Assembly (NCBI GenBank): GCA_022592435.1
Contig: JABYQS010000072.1
Span: forward strand, 62,001 to 126,000
Direction: 5' to 3'
Length of the DNA: 64,000 nt
From: Cerioporus squamosus
Taxonomy: Eukaryota; Basidiomycota; Agaricomycetes; Polyporales; Polyporaceae
Of this stretch, positions 13,238 to 28,882 are shown one piece after another. Within the stretch, counting starts at the first letter, position 1. Each line of letters begins with the position of its first letter. The notes below the pieces were generated by a model. The model saw only the letters and a program-made list of their open reading frames with translations, was not told where the DNA came from and ran no database searches. The position numbers were made by a program, and so were the translations under genes.

Positions 13238-14558
13238 TCACCCTTCTTGTGTCGAAGGCAAAGCGGGCAATCTGACCACCGTCGACACACCAGCGATCTG
13301 CAGATAGAACTCATGACGTGAGCCCTTACCATGTATTGTGCCATTGATCACGTACCATATCCTTCAGGACCCCAGTGATCACGGCCCTCAATTCGGGCGA
13401 CGACGTACTGACTTGGTGGGAACGTTCAAAAGTGCCTCCAACGCCGTCAGGGCCAGGCGTGAACGAGAAGAACATCCACTCCAGCCCATTCGTGACCGCG
13501 CCGTTCATGAGCGTCTTCCTAGGATTCTGGAGTCAGCATCAACGGGTCATCAGTGGTGAAAGATGCGCTCTCACTTGTGCTTCTTTGCAAAGGCTGCGAC
13601 CTCCAGGACTGCTTGCGGAACTGCATCACCGAGCGTAGGATAGAGGACCGACTTGGCCTCCACGATGGCAAAACCTTTCGCTTCTTCTTCGTCGAAGTCC
13701 CGCGGATTCTTGAGGAAGGACACTAGAGCAAATGGGTACATGCGGTCGATATCGAGGTGGAGAAAACGCACCAGCAGCCTTCTTCTGGTCCTCCGAGAGG
13801 AGGACAAGGAGATAGTCAAGCTTTCCTGCCACCGCCAACGTATCGTCTGGCCCACTCAGTTGGGTGATAGGTACCATGTACTCCGGGAAAATGAGCAAAA
13901 GCCCTTAATCTTCCATTGCGGCGACACGGAGCAGGAAGGCATCGACTAGCAGACGAAACCCAGCCTCCGTCTGGATTGCGCAATTCAATGACAACATCGC
14001 AGTAGGAGCGGGAGACATACGATGATCGAGACGTGGCGCACTATGGTGTTGAATAGGCCATCGTAGTTGTCGGCAGACAAGAATGCACCCTCCGCAAGCA
14101 TAGCACGGTATCGTGCTGCGTGCTTGGCGAGGGTGGTGGGATCGTCGATATTGTAGGGGTCAAGCGGCGAGCGTTTGACAACACGAACGATGCCCGCCCT
14201 CGGGTCTCAACAGTAGCCGACGAGGATGGGTAATGCTCATCATTCGTCAGTACGCGTTTCTGGGACAAAAAATGGACTAATACCTTGACCTGCGACAATG
14301 CGTCTCTCAGTTTGTCGACGAGGTGGACGATCTCCTTGTCGCCTTCGATTGACACATCGGGAGACTTGTCTTGAAAATCAAAGAGGCCAAAAGTCGAGTG
14401 ATCTCGGAACCAGAAAACGCGGACAAATTGCGTTTCTTCTCGGTGGGAGGCATGGCGAAGGGGAACACGGTCGAGGGCGAAACGAACCGCCCGACAGCGC
14501 CATCGACTCTCGAGGCTCGAGTCGTTCAGTAGCGGCGGGCGATCACCGATGGGGGTAG
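13238..14558 (-). pseudogene. Decayed gene of a polypore multicopy family with a PD-(D/E)XK-like core
   Basis: Spliced segments on the minus strand read as a member of a large Agaricomycete paralogue family. Order: GDKEIVHLVDKLRDALSQ (about 14330); a segment with SPLDPYNIDD and HAARYRAMLAEGAFLSADN (about 14170-14040); TEAGFRLLVDAFLLRVAAMED (about 13950); IFPEYMVP and LAVAGKLDYLLVLLSED; IVEAKSVLYPTLGDAVPQAVLE (about 13590-13670); then TNGLEWMFFSF and the C-terminal exon 13297-13238. The Asp in KLDYL plus the later E-x-K in VEAK look like a PD-(D/E)XK nuclease core. The copy seems dead: an in-frame TAA lies at 13905-13907 between AAMED and LLLIFPEY, and the junction near 14284 does not join in phase. 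The N-terminus is unresolved. Family assignment rests on remembered consensus, so moderate confidence. Confidence 0.55.
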
Positions 14559-14910
14559 CGCCCATTAGGCGCCACGTGGCGACCGACCTGGCTCGGCGCA
14601 GCTCGGCGCGACGGCCGCGTTGAGGGGAGCCTGAAGGCAGCGCAACGGCTCGGCGCACTCTCCATCCTCACCATCCTCCTCATCGTCCTCGGCAGCGGCG
14701 ACGTGCGCAAAGTCGACGTCCAGCGTTGCATGCTCCCCGTCCTCTCGTCTTTCGCCGTCCTGGCACACATCTAGCCGACACATCTTGCCTTATCTCTTCC
14801 TGCTTGGCCGCCTCCAGGGTATCTCCGGACGCGGACCCGCCCTCCCGCCTGCTCGACCTCCTTCGTTGGCCCAGCCGACTCGCGCAGCGGAGGTATCTGC
14901 TTTGTTAAAC

Positions 14911-16579
14911 ATGTCTGCTCCATCCTATCGGCTCGAGGCACCCCGCCCGCGACCCCCGCCCTTGCCTCTTAGGACGAACAACTTGCCAATCAGGAATTCT
15001 CAGATCCTAGGTCAACAAAAAGATGCTACGGAAACACTCCTTTATGACCTGCCGTCGCCGCCGCCAACATCCCCCACACGAGTCGTCTCGCCCCGCCAAC
15101 CCACCTCTCCCACCTCCCATACAGTCCCCGCTCCCGGAGTGCGAGGATGAGCAGAATGACGCCGCCGTCGTCTGCCAAGCACAGTCGTTCGAACACGCCT
15201 TCGCGCCCCATGCGCAGCGAGCTGGAGGAGTTTGCGGAGCACTGTCGAGCATGGTACGAGTCTTCTCACCTTAGCGACCGATTGGTCCCGGCAGCTTAAG
15301 TGCCATAGGTATTACAAGCAGGACGACAATGCCGGCAGGATCATGACACAGACCCTTGCCACACTTCCACCTTCGCAGCGCGCACCGTTCGCCCGTCTGC
15401 AGGCTTCCATCCGTTCAGCGTACCACGCGAGTGTAAGCGCGCGTAGGGACGCAGAGTTCAAGGCGCACCTGAACGCCACGAAACCGGGAGGCTCGTTGAT
15501 GCCTCATTCACGCGCGATCCCAAGGGCCCGCTCGCGAAAAAGGAGCGATACGAGCGACTGGAGCGTTTCATTCGCACTTGGTGTACGATGGGCATGCCAG
15601 GGACGAAGCCGTTCTTCCAGGGTCTGTGGGCGGTCATGCGGTTGCAAGTGATACCGCAGGAACTCGGAGGAGCAGGTCCATACAGGATCGAATGGGAAAT
15701 AGACGACGCGGTGTTCAAGGAATCAGGGTACGTGCGCCTCGCACAATCCCCACATGTTTAAGCTTATTGAGTACGAATTCGGCAACTTCCGCCATCCAGC
15801 GGGAAAGATTTCATGCTTGAGGCTATTGACGTACTGAAAGGGGTAGGTTCTGAATGCCAGCGATGCGTCGACGAGTCAACTGACGTGCAGCGCAGGTTCT
15901 TGCGTTCGAGGAGACGACATCGCTCAGTCGTACTCCCTCGACAAATAGCTCCGCCACGAATTTCCCCGTATTCACTCCTCTGTCACCCATACACTCTCGG
16001 TCACAATCCCAACCGCTTCCCTCTGAACGCACCCCGACAGCGCGGTCACAGAAGCCGCCTCCAATTGCTTCCACGACCCAGACCCGACGACCCCGAGCAC
16101 CGAGCGATCCATTCCTGGATACACCGACCCTATCAACGTCGTACTCGTCCGCGCAGACGGGCACGAGTCACCTCTCTACCTCCGGTTCGTCGGCTGCAGA
16201 CGAGCCAGTGACGCCTACCACCCCACTTGCAGAAGTCGAAGATCTCTTCGCGCCGGCGCCTCATCCAAGTCGCGACTTCTGCGATTCTGATGGATACTTG
16301 CGGACGTGGACTGCGCCGGACCTTCCAAATCCCGAGTTCTTGAGTCTGCTCACCCTCTTCCCCCCGTTCATCGCACGCGATGCGCTCCCGCGGTTCACCG
16401 CTACCTCCGCCTCCCGCCGGCTTGCCGATATCGAGGAAGGTCCGGACGAGGAAGATGGGCGGAACGAGATTAGGGTCGGTACCGGCACCATGTGGCTCGG
16501 CCCCAAACGCCGTGTCGACGGCTGGCAGGGCGGTTGGTGGACACGGTTCAGGATGTGGCTTGCTCGCGTGTTTTGCTAG
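14911..16579 (+). CDS. Conserved basidiomycete protein of unknown function, two apparent frameshifts
   Basis: Exons 14911-15253, 15309-15727, 15800-15842 and 15896-16579 give about 496 aa once corrected. Seen: a Pro-rich N-terminus (APRPRPPPLPLR); a compact conserved region with ELEEFAEHCRAWYYKQDDNAGR, LPPSQRAPFARLQASIRSAYH and RTWCTMGMPGTKPFFQGLWAVMRLQ; then WEIDDAVFKESGGKDFMLEAIDVLKGVL; a Ser/Pro-rich linker; and a Trp-rich C-terminus (WQGGWWTRFRMW). I do not recognise a named domain. Exon 1 needs one extra base near 15145 (GGATGAG to GGGATGAG) and exon 2 one near 15511 (CGCGCG to CGCCGCG). With exactly one base added to each, all three splice phases close, which supports the gene model and indicts the sequence. 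It shares a 350-bp divergent upstream region with the decayed gene at 13.2-14.6 kb. Confidence 0.65.
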
Positions 16580-19500
16580 ACGTTGTTACGTTGCACCTCT
16601 TTCGCTTGCTGGTTCCGTACTCTGGACCGTGCAGACATTCCCATCACTCTCATCACGCGCCTGGAGCGTCTGGACGATATCCAGCTCGACGCGTCCGCGT
16701 AGATCCTCCATTGTGCTGTCTAGGCCATAGGATAGTTAGAGTGTTGGGCGGAGGGACTGCGCTTTGTCGTTGGACTGCGAGACCGCGCCTCGACGAACAC
16801 CACACATCTTGACTCCCCGACTACCGCTGTACATAGGATAGGACACTATTGGGAGCTCAGATACAGTGCTTTTGGGTACATAGCTCTGTAAGAACATCGC
16901 GTTGGTATTATTCGCTATGGTTATGTGCTCGACGTTTTCAGTGCATCTTCTCCCTTTTGGATTTCGACCCAGGGCAACCCGCTTCCTCCACTCACAAATC
17001 AAACTATAGCTCAAGCTTCCACTTCCTGCGAGTACTCAGACATGAAAACCCGTGCGGTGAGTCTGCGATCATGTACTTACGTAGCGCATACGAAAGACTG
17101 ACCTCAGTAAAGGTTAGTATCTAGGAACGACATCAAGCGCTTGGCCAATTGCATTTACGCTTGATATCGGCATCCTTCGGTCGCGCTCCATCACCGCAAC
17201 TGACGTTTGTGGTTAGCCCTGTTAGCGAGCTTGTTACTGGCCGCCTCCAATCGGTTCTCTGTCTTCATGATGTGCGTATGATCAGACAACCGAATCAACG
17301 GCTCTGCGGAGAAACTGACATGTACATAGGTACCCCTTGCGCAGTTGCCTTTACCCTCAAGGGTCGGGAAAGCTCGACGAGTTTCTCTTTGGCCGCCTGC
17401 TGGACTTGAATCGTAGGAACGCGCCTGTCAGGTTTATCCGAATATTGTATCATCTGGCGCAGGTGATACTCCATCTGTCCCCCGAACCATCTCATGAATG
17501 ACGCTCTTTTTTGACGGTGAGTAGTATCCGCGGGCGACGATAAAGCGGCCTTAACATATAAACAGGTTCGCCAGTTGGTCAGATGAACGTACGAGGATCG
17601 GGAGTCGTTGTGTTCACGACACAGTCGATCATACTTCACCCACGCACCCGGCAGCCGCAGATCGCTCAAGTTTCAACCTTTCAACCTCATGTCCATGTCA
17701 AGCTTTGAAAACACCCATCGGTGTGAACCCGGATAGTATTCTTCGGCTAGATCGCCGTCAGAAGGCTTGCGCGATGGAAAGGTACGTCTTGCAATATTGT
17801 CTCCGAGCGAATGGGATGTCGTGATAGCTCGTGAGCCATGGTCAGCATATCGCATGTCTGATGCACATGCTACTTCCAACCCGGTCCCACGCATATACCT
17901 GGTCTTCCCACCTATGTCGCGCTCCCAGGGATCGCTTCCGAAGACGTACACGCATTGTAAGCTCGGCGTTCACCGTTAGACTCGACGCAGGAACGGCGTA
18001 GAGTTGCCGGTTCGAGCGACTCTGCACCGTTACAGCAAAACCTAGCCGACAGATCGACGTTGCTGTCTTCGATGGGGTTGGAAGACCGAACGGCCCTCCT
18101 TGCTTCCGATCGTCCCCCTGTCGTTTTCCACGACTAGTCCTCCCGACATTGCCGGCTTTGTATTGGCACTGACGAGCCAGATTGGCTGACGGTGCATGTT
18201 GCCATTGGACAGTTTCTGCAATGCGTGCCTGGCGAGAGCGCAGTCGGCAGGAGCTTGTCCAATGTCAACTCTAGTGTCTATCTGGCCCCCACCGCACTCC
18301 CGCCTCCACATGCTCGCATCGCTGCAGCTCCTCTCAACGCTGCTCTTGTCGCGCTTCATCTGCTATCGCCCGATAGGCTAACGATCTGCTCCGGACCAGT
18401 AGGATCTTGCGAATTATCTGCACCCGGCTTTTGAAGAGAAACCCGGAGTTTTCATGAGGCATTCCTGCCGACTCTCGCACTCTCGATTGATCTTCTCCGT
18501 TACCTGCCCCATCTGCATACGAATCAGTCTCGTGAGTGATCAGCACGCTGGAAGTCCCCCGGGTGTCAGGCAATGGGAGGCGTCTGATGGACGACATTTG
18601 GTGCGAGCCTCATTCAAGCTCTCTTGCAGTCCATGGTGCGTGTACGCCCCAGAGTCCATCGAGAAGTCGGGCGTTGACGTGTGCGGGACAGTTTACCTCC
18701 GATTGGACGTTCTGGTATTGAAACGCGGAACTTCCAGCCGATACATGTCAAGTAGAGTGTGCTTCGAGTGCAATATGACGCCACCGACCCCTGCTTGGTC
18801 CTCCCTTTGACGTGCAGGCGGCCGCCAACCCCTGCGTTGTGTCCCAGACCACATAGCAACACTTCATCCGTTTGACAGAACGCGGAAGCGTCCTCATCGT
18901 CAGTCGAATTGTCTTTCGCTGTCATGGCGCGACTGCCATTCATGCACTGGGCTCGGGCTTTGATCCACATGTTCGTCCTCTTCAGCTTCCCTTGCGCCGT
19001 AGAGGTGGTGGACAGCTTCTGGCATGCCAGGACGGACAAGATGCTTGACGTTTGGTGTCTCGATTCCAGGGATGACGTAGCGTGAGCAGCGACTCGGTCG
19101 TAGTCACATTGTTTCCGGACTGTGGATTTTATGGATACATCGTGCACTCCTTCTTTGTGAGGGAACAAGCCTTGTGCCATACCTTGGTACTGTAGGCCTT
19201 CGGTGGGAGGAACATAACGGTCGCAAAGCACTCAATATGACCCATTCCTCGCAAGTTTCGAGTTGCCCTGTCCTGATGAGGCTGGCAGGGAACCCTACTA
19301 CTGCGGCGCCCACGGCTGTCATGCGTGTATTAGCCACATCAGATCCACGAACTCCGCGGAATGCTCACCACAGCTCTCGGTGCGGTGTCGACCTGTCATT
19401 CCCCGGTGCCTGTTGCCAGCATGGGAACGGCTTCCCGTGTGGAATGGGCACACTACATCCTCGACGTGCGCGAAGCAATAGATCAACACCTTCGATATGT

Positions 19501-20221
19501 CTGACAGTCGAATTAGAGACGTGGCACATGTCGCGGTAGTTGGCGACATGCTGAGATTGACCACACCCGTGCCAGGGACAGTTGTTACGTGCATGTAGAC
19601 ACAGTTGTATGCCGACATGGACACGGTGGCAAACGGTACGATGTTCTCATGAGTTTGAAGTGTCGCAGGAATGGCATATGGCGAGCATGCACCCTGATCA
19701 CGGCCCCATTCGACTTGGACGGGTGAGCTTGCTACTTGTTCCTGTACCCAGCCACGTCGCGCGGCCCCTATTGCGATATGTTTGATATCTGGGAGGCCAT
19801 TGAGGCATCAGAGGTCGGTAACAGCGGTGCGACAGCATATGAAAGAGAATAGTATTGAAGGGATCCGAACAATGGAGAGAAAACCAGCGAGTGGCATAAG
19901 AATAACTGAGGCAACACGACACCGGGGCCCGCAACCCAAGTCCAGGGGACCGGGCGGCGCGTGGCGGACACCTGGCAATCCGACAGTAAGGAAACTATCG
20001 AGAGGCAATGACAAAGACTATCCGTTCCTTCATAAAATTAGACCGGCCGTGGACGAGCAGCAGAGAGACTCGAGAATTTACGAGAGAGTTGGGCAACCTC
20101 AGAGTTTGAGGCTAAGCGATGCGGCGTGGTGGCGTCCCTTGGGGATCGAAGGACGCTGTGCGGGGTAGCGGCTAACGACTTGGCGAGGAGAAGCACCGGG
20201 AAAGGCATTGAGCGAAGACTA
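16580..20221. other. Gene-poor stretch of about 3.6 kb
   Basis: Between convergent genes, and too long for two 3' UTRs. Open frames are short and mutually overlapping; the longest (18614-19231 minus, 205 codons) shows no motif or hydrophobic pattern. One minus frame at 17295-17669 looks more protein-like and is listed separately. No recognisable mobile element remains. Confidence 0.4.
17295..17669 (-). other. Unidentified open frame, possible exon or gene fragment
   Basis: 125 uninterrupted codons without an ATG start (the first residue is a TTG), so if coding it is an internal or terminal exon. It has natural-looking composition, with segments such as LPGAWVKYDRLCREHND, FMRWFGGQMEYHLRQMIQYSD and VQQAAKEKLVELSRPL suggesting amphipathic helices. 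The minus frame just upstream (17673-17951) could supply further sequence. I do not recognise a family. It may be a relic. Confidence 0.2.
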
Positions 20222-21843
20222 TCATCGTCGAACTTGCAGAGCTGCAACGGTCTCCTCCAACGCCCGCTTTTCGTTCCTCAACCTAGGACCGTGCCCGACG
20301 TGCTTCGTCAGCACCAACGGACGCTTTTGTGACTCGACATGCACAAACGCACCGCTGCACCTCTTCCTCCAACTGAGCGATTCTCCGGGATTTAATCTCC
20401 GCGCTATTCATTGCTGCACGATGCTTTCGTTCCAACTTGCGTATGTATTCCGGAATGTCCGCCAAGGAAGCAATTTGCGCCGCAACAATGTCTGCATAGA
20501 GCGGGCCCGAGAGCGACCCCGCACTCCCATACGAACTGTCAGCTCCCGAGAGAATCGACGTCGTCGGAGATCCCGCTCGAAGAGCTGCCGCACGCTCGTG
20601 AAAGGGGTTCTCCTGCATGGCCAGCAGGACCATATGGCACCGGACGCAGACGCGATACGACAAGCAAAATAGCATAACAAGAAAAGAAGCGCGGCATCAG
20701 ACCTCGGCATTCTCTCGAAGTGCAACACAGGACGCGCACCGGATCATCCTGGATCATCTGCCACTGCGAGCGACTCGTACTCGCACTTGCAGAGCGGGGG
20801 ACTTCCCGCCCCTTGCCCTTCGTTGGCGACGGCGAGAGCGAAGGTGATTGCTGTCGAGGGTGTCGGCCTCGCAGGTAAGCAGAGTCGTTGTCTCTCTGGG
20901 AAGTCCCCGGCGGTGTCAAGAGCATGCCGCCCTCGTTCCCACCGGAAGTAGATACACGTGCTGCCCGCCCCCGCTCTGGGGTCTGGAGAGGAGCCGGCAG
21001 CCAGGATTCACGTCCAGGCTCCGCTTCCGGCACTCGGTACATCTCTTCGTGGGAGGCCCCGGCACCGAAGTCAGCCAATCCACCTGGCGAAGAGGGATAG
21101 GCGACGGGAGAGCCAACCACGCTCTGGGAGGGCGGCGCGGTCCAGAAATCTTCGATGATGGACTCTTCGTCGTGGTCGACTGGGTCGGTCTGTATCGCTT
21201 TGTCCTCCAGGTCGTCGAACTCCGCCTCCTCTATCTCGGACGTTATCGAGTACCCCGCATCGGACTGTGTGGATTGTGGTGGTCCAGATGCTCGCCTGAG
21301 AACCGTCGGACTGTGGGACACAGAAGAGGGGAAGAGCGAGCGCGGGAGATCAGAAAGTTGCTGTCGAGGGTGTTGATGGGTGCCTTTGCTCGTAAGGGCG
21401 AGAGAGGATCCACCTCGAGAAGTGGGTACGAGGGAACGAGGGCCCGATGGCGAACCTCTAGAAGGTGCGTTCGCCTGCGAAGACCCCTGGACGACAGATA
21501 ATGCCTCCTGGATGTTTGCCAAACGAGCAGTCTTCTTCGCCTCCGTCAAGCCTCTCTCAATCTCGGCTTGTCGAGCCGCACGCTGGGAGGCGGTCAGGGC
21601 AGGGGTGATAGATCGTGTGCGTGTTGCACTGACGGATCCATCCTCAATCCTCCTTTGCTTTGTCGGGGTAACTGGGTTCCCGTCTGTGGAAGGAGACTCC
21701 GGCGGCGGGCTAGGGGTCCGCTGACGCTTCTGCATCGGTACCATGGGGGTTGCAGGTGAACGGGCAAATTGGGCTCGCTGCGCTTGGGAGGGCCTTCGAG
21801 GCGTAGCCATCGACGGTTGTGTGGGGTTCAACCAAGCTTCCAT
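20222..21843 (-). CDS. Conserved Agaricomycete protein with C-terminal coiled coil, unknown function
   Basis: Exons 21843-20740, 20612-20353 and 20282-20222 give 474 aa in consistent phase. The first 360 residues are disordered, rich in Ser/Pro with many S/T-P sites, including QPSMATPRRPSQAQRAQF and an acidic IEEAEFDDLEDKAIQTD segment. The join at WQMIQDDPENPFHERA is clean. The last 70 residues form a coiled coil (EYIRKLERKHRAAMNS, IAQLEEEVQRLRNEKRALEE). The start is uncertain: the same frame continues upstream as VWADDSKLLSAMEAW to a TGA at about 21893, and before that TGA reads ARYLTTIRRGANSLVQYLHL. The true 5' end therefore probably includes more exons, or the copy carries a nonsense codon. 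Function unknown. Confidence 0.65.
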
Positions 21844-22545
21844 TGCAGATAGGAGCTTGCTATCGTCTGCCCAAACTGCCCATAATCCGCGTCAGCCGCT
21901 CTGGTATGCCTCCGCCATAAGATGAAGGTACTGAACTAAAGAATTTGCACCTCTGCGGATCGTCGTAAGGTAACGAGCAAGCGAAGAAGTCACTACGAGA
22001 TCAAGTCAGTAAACAATGTGCATCACTCCACGAAATACCAAGTAGCAGACAGCGCAGACGTCATTCATTGGAATCTATGAGTGTGGCTAGGCTCGATGCT
22101 AAAATATTCCGGGCTATACGCTGCGTATAAGACGACTCATCTGTCTAGGATGGTATCGTATACATTCCCGTTTTCATGTTCTACGGAGACAAGATCTACC
22201 CATTGACAATAGCATGGATGTTCGTCATGGGGAACGGGGGAGCATAGCACCACTAGACTTGCCGTGACGATACGGCTCACGACCCTGATCACATGTAATG
22301 CCAATGTATTAGACTGATATGACGAGAAGAAGGTTAGCGGAGGGTCGCAGCAGGACCAGGACTCCAATGTCTATGAGCATTGATCTGCAGCGCGGGCCGT
22401 GCTCGGTCATATAACCCCTATATCGTCACTGCCATCCCGTCGGCATCGCAAGGAGTCGCATATAGTCTGGTAGCGGCATGTTGACTCCGTCAAGATACCC
22501 AAAGTAACCTCACGACAGCTGCCGACAGCATTCCGCCAACTCATC
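21844..22545. other. Intergenic, about 700 bp
   Basis: Between two minus-strand genes. The proximal part (21844-22080) probably contains 5' exons of the coiled-coil gene: protein-like frames and GT..AG pairs are visible, but I could not join them in phase. The rest shows nothing I can support. Confidence 0.35.
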
Positions 22546-23106
22546 TCACACAGAGGTCAGCTCAGCCCGCAAGGTACACTTCGCGTTCGTCTCAATGATA
22601 CAGGGGAGAAGGTAATGGCGCACGGCCTCATCTTCTCCACTGTACCACACAATTTGTTGCGAGTTATGATGCCGGGCACTATTGCTCGTCACCGACCTCC
22701 CTACATGCATCGTTCATGATCCACTGAACATTCAGATTGGCCACAACCACTGACCACTCGGCAGTACCACGCTAGACTCAAACGTCTTACACTGAAGAGA
22801 CCTGATAGTTCACAGACGTGAAAAGCATGACACTCACCGGTCAGGGTTCGCCAATGTCTGACTAGTCAGTTTCCGTGCTCGTTTGCGATGCTCGTAACAG
22901 ACGACTTCTCCGTCTTCGTCAAAGGGTACTGTGTCGCTGATGAAGGCCTTCACGGAGATATGAGAGGGTTGGGACATACGTCCCGCCGGATGAAGGCTGG
23001 CAGAGAACAAGTCGTCGGTAGATGACGAGCCCACTGGGCCGGCGTCGCTGCGGTAGATGTAGACGTCAAGGGAAGAGCTCTTGGGCGCTTGAAACGGCAG
23101 TCTCAT
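22546..23106 (-). CDS. Small protein of unknown function, head-to-head with the proteasome chaperone gene
   Basis: Two exons, 23106-22838 and 22678-22546, give 133 aa. The donor is G|GTGAGT, the acceptor is CAATAG, and phase 2 to 1 closes correctly. The frame stays open across both and ends at TGA 22546. Segments such as SSLDVYIYRSDAGPVGSS, FISDTVPFDEDGEVVCYEH and then VWYSGEDEAVRHYLLPCII have the hydrophobic periodicity of a folded small protein, not random translation. I do not recognise the family. Its ATG lies only 41 bp from the ATG of the divergent plus-strand gene. Either these two share a very compact promoter or one start is misplaced. Confidence 0.5.
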
Positions 23107-23147
23107 CCTGGACCTTTGCAACGACGAGCACGCTCCAGCACGATACG

Positions 23148-23782
23148 ATGGCCTCGACATCCCCCGACGGTCCGCCCGCCCTGCAAGCTCGGATTCATGT
23201 CGAAACCCGATACATCCCGTCCGCAGAACTTGCCATTCCTGCCCTTGCTGTTCAAATCACGCGATTGGTGGACACATTCATGCTGTGGGCCGGCACAACA
23301 GACAGCGAGCCGGAAGAGGTGCACAACGCGCCACTGCAAGGATGCTTGTCGAAAGACTGGGCATGCGCGATGCCCCCGCGAGAGCCTGTGAGTTGATGCA
23401 CGCCGTTGTCTTGTGCACCGGGGTCTTGAGACAGTCCGGGACGTCTTCATCGACTCGACTGAATGTTCCTGCCGCACACATCCCTCTTCAAGTCAGGCAC
23501 GTCCGCTGCGGCGACCTCTCTGTATCGCTCGTCGAGCTCGGACGCCGCATTGTCGATGGCACAGCGCCTTGGTGATATTTTCGTTCTGTTGCGCACGCGA
23601 AACACGCACTGACTGTGGCTGTTGTATCCACGTTACCACGTCGGCTTGCAGCTCGCCGGTTCAAGAAGCAGATCTTCCTCTCAATCGATGTGCCGCCGTC
23701 GCTGGGATCCATGGGGCAGGAGGGCAAGCTGTTGCTGGCAATCGAGAGAGCCCTTGTTGCTGTTCTGCGGTCGGAGGCGTAG
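23148..23782 (+). CDS. Proteasome assembly chaperone 4 (PSMG4/PAC4-like)
   Basis: Chaperone expected to pair with PAC3 and help build the alpha-ring of the 20S proteasome in cytosol and nucleus. Exons 23148-23387, 23493-23571 and 23652-23782 give 149 aa, close to the family's usual length. The hallmark N-terminal strand-helix is ITRLVDTFMLWAGTTDSEPE. The C-terminal half, TSLYRSSSSDAALSMAQRLARR then KKQIFLSIDVPPSL and the helix LLLAIERALVAVLR, matches the human order S-T-S-L, L-A-Q-R-L-A-R-K, K-Q-V-F-V-S. The first intron (23388-23492) uses the acceptor CTTCAAG, chosen because it alone keeps phase. Family identity comes from motif order, not from a search. Confidence 0.8.
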
Positions 23783-24019
23783 GGATAACAATGCGATGAA
23801 ATCACGAAAGTAGCAGATAAGAATCGATGTAGTAATTGCCGAGCATCTGAGTTGGATCTTGGACGCTGCGCCGTGCTCGGCGCTCTTCGTGATCAGGTCC
23901 TCGTCGTCTTCCACAGCGTCCACCTCTGTTTTATCAGCGTCCACCACCACCAACGCACTTCTCTCTGTCTGTGGCTGCTCTCGCTCCGCATCTATTGCAG
24001 GCTATCCAACCCACGTTAC

Positions 24020-28126
<4,107 letters not shown>

Positions 28127-28882
28127 GCGCTGCGATTGATGAAGGAGGGTTGCTGTCCTCGGTCTCGTTCTCGTTCTTGTGCGGGTCGGCGGGACAGGTC
28201 CCCGCCTCCCCCTTCCTGTTCCTTGTTCTTCGCTCCACGCTATGGTCGCGGTTTCCTTTCTCGCGCGCAGCGCACCTACCTAGTTGTCGTCCCATTTCAC
28301 GTTCCTCGTTGCTCAACACTCCCACGCAAGATAGTGCACTGCTCATGCGCTCAACGTACGTCCATAAATGTGTAGCTTGGCTCTTCTTCCCTCCTCTCCG
28401 CTGCCAACCATCGATACATCTCGCTCCATGATCCACACGATCCAATCATATCTCCAACGACTTGTTTCTTTCCTGCGCGGTCGTCGTCTTCGTCGATAGT
28501 CACGGACGCTGTCAAATCCCACCATCTCGACCGCTCGCCTCTGTTCTCTCCCTCCCAATGATGTATGATTGCAGTCATGACTGTAGTTGTCCCGTTTCCA
28601 CAATCCACATTTTATCCTTGCTCTTTCCTCTCTCTTTGTTTTCCGTGCGGGGGCCTTCGAATTCGGGTGAAACGTTGGACGGAGCGTTGGACGGTGTAAG
28701 CGTTATGCATCTACTTTGCAAGGTGAGGTGGATACAAACGTCTCGGTTGAGCGAGCGCAATTGTTCATGCTACATCTGTGCCGTACGGATCGGCAGTTCA
28801 TTCTCATTCCACTAGCAGAGCACTGCAGCAGCACAACGGGCTGTGCTGCTCTGGTCGGCTGCGTGCAAGTGTAATAAACCAC
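28127..28882. other. Convergent intergenic region
   Basis: About 750 bp holding the 3' ends of YAK1 (+) and the phosphatase gene (-). The plus strand is T/C-rich around 28200-28650. No gene supported. Confidence 0.5.

Noticed and set aside
13750..13800. A second frameshift in the PD-(D/E)XK-like relic
   Set aside because: A 46-nt GTGCGT..CTCTAG intron joins KKAA to SFLKNP in frame; only the TAA and one N-terminal junction remain as defects.
18000..18040. GGTTCGAGC as a possible tRNA T-arm
   Set aside because: No acceptor stem, D-arm or anticodon arm could be folded around it.
18614..19231. Minus-strand 205-codon open frame
   Set aside because: No domain, no hydrophobic periodicity and no splice partners; treated as chance.
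23388..23492. A frameshift in the PAC4-like gene
   Set aside because: Using the acceptor CTTCAAG in place of GTCAG closes the phase, so no base is missing.
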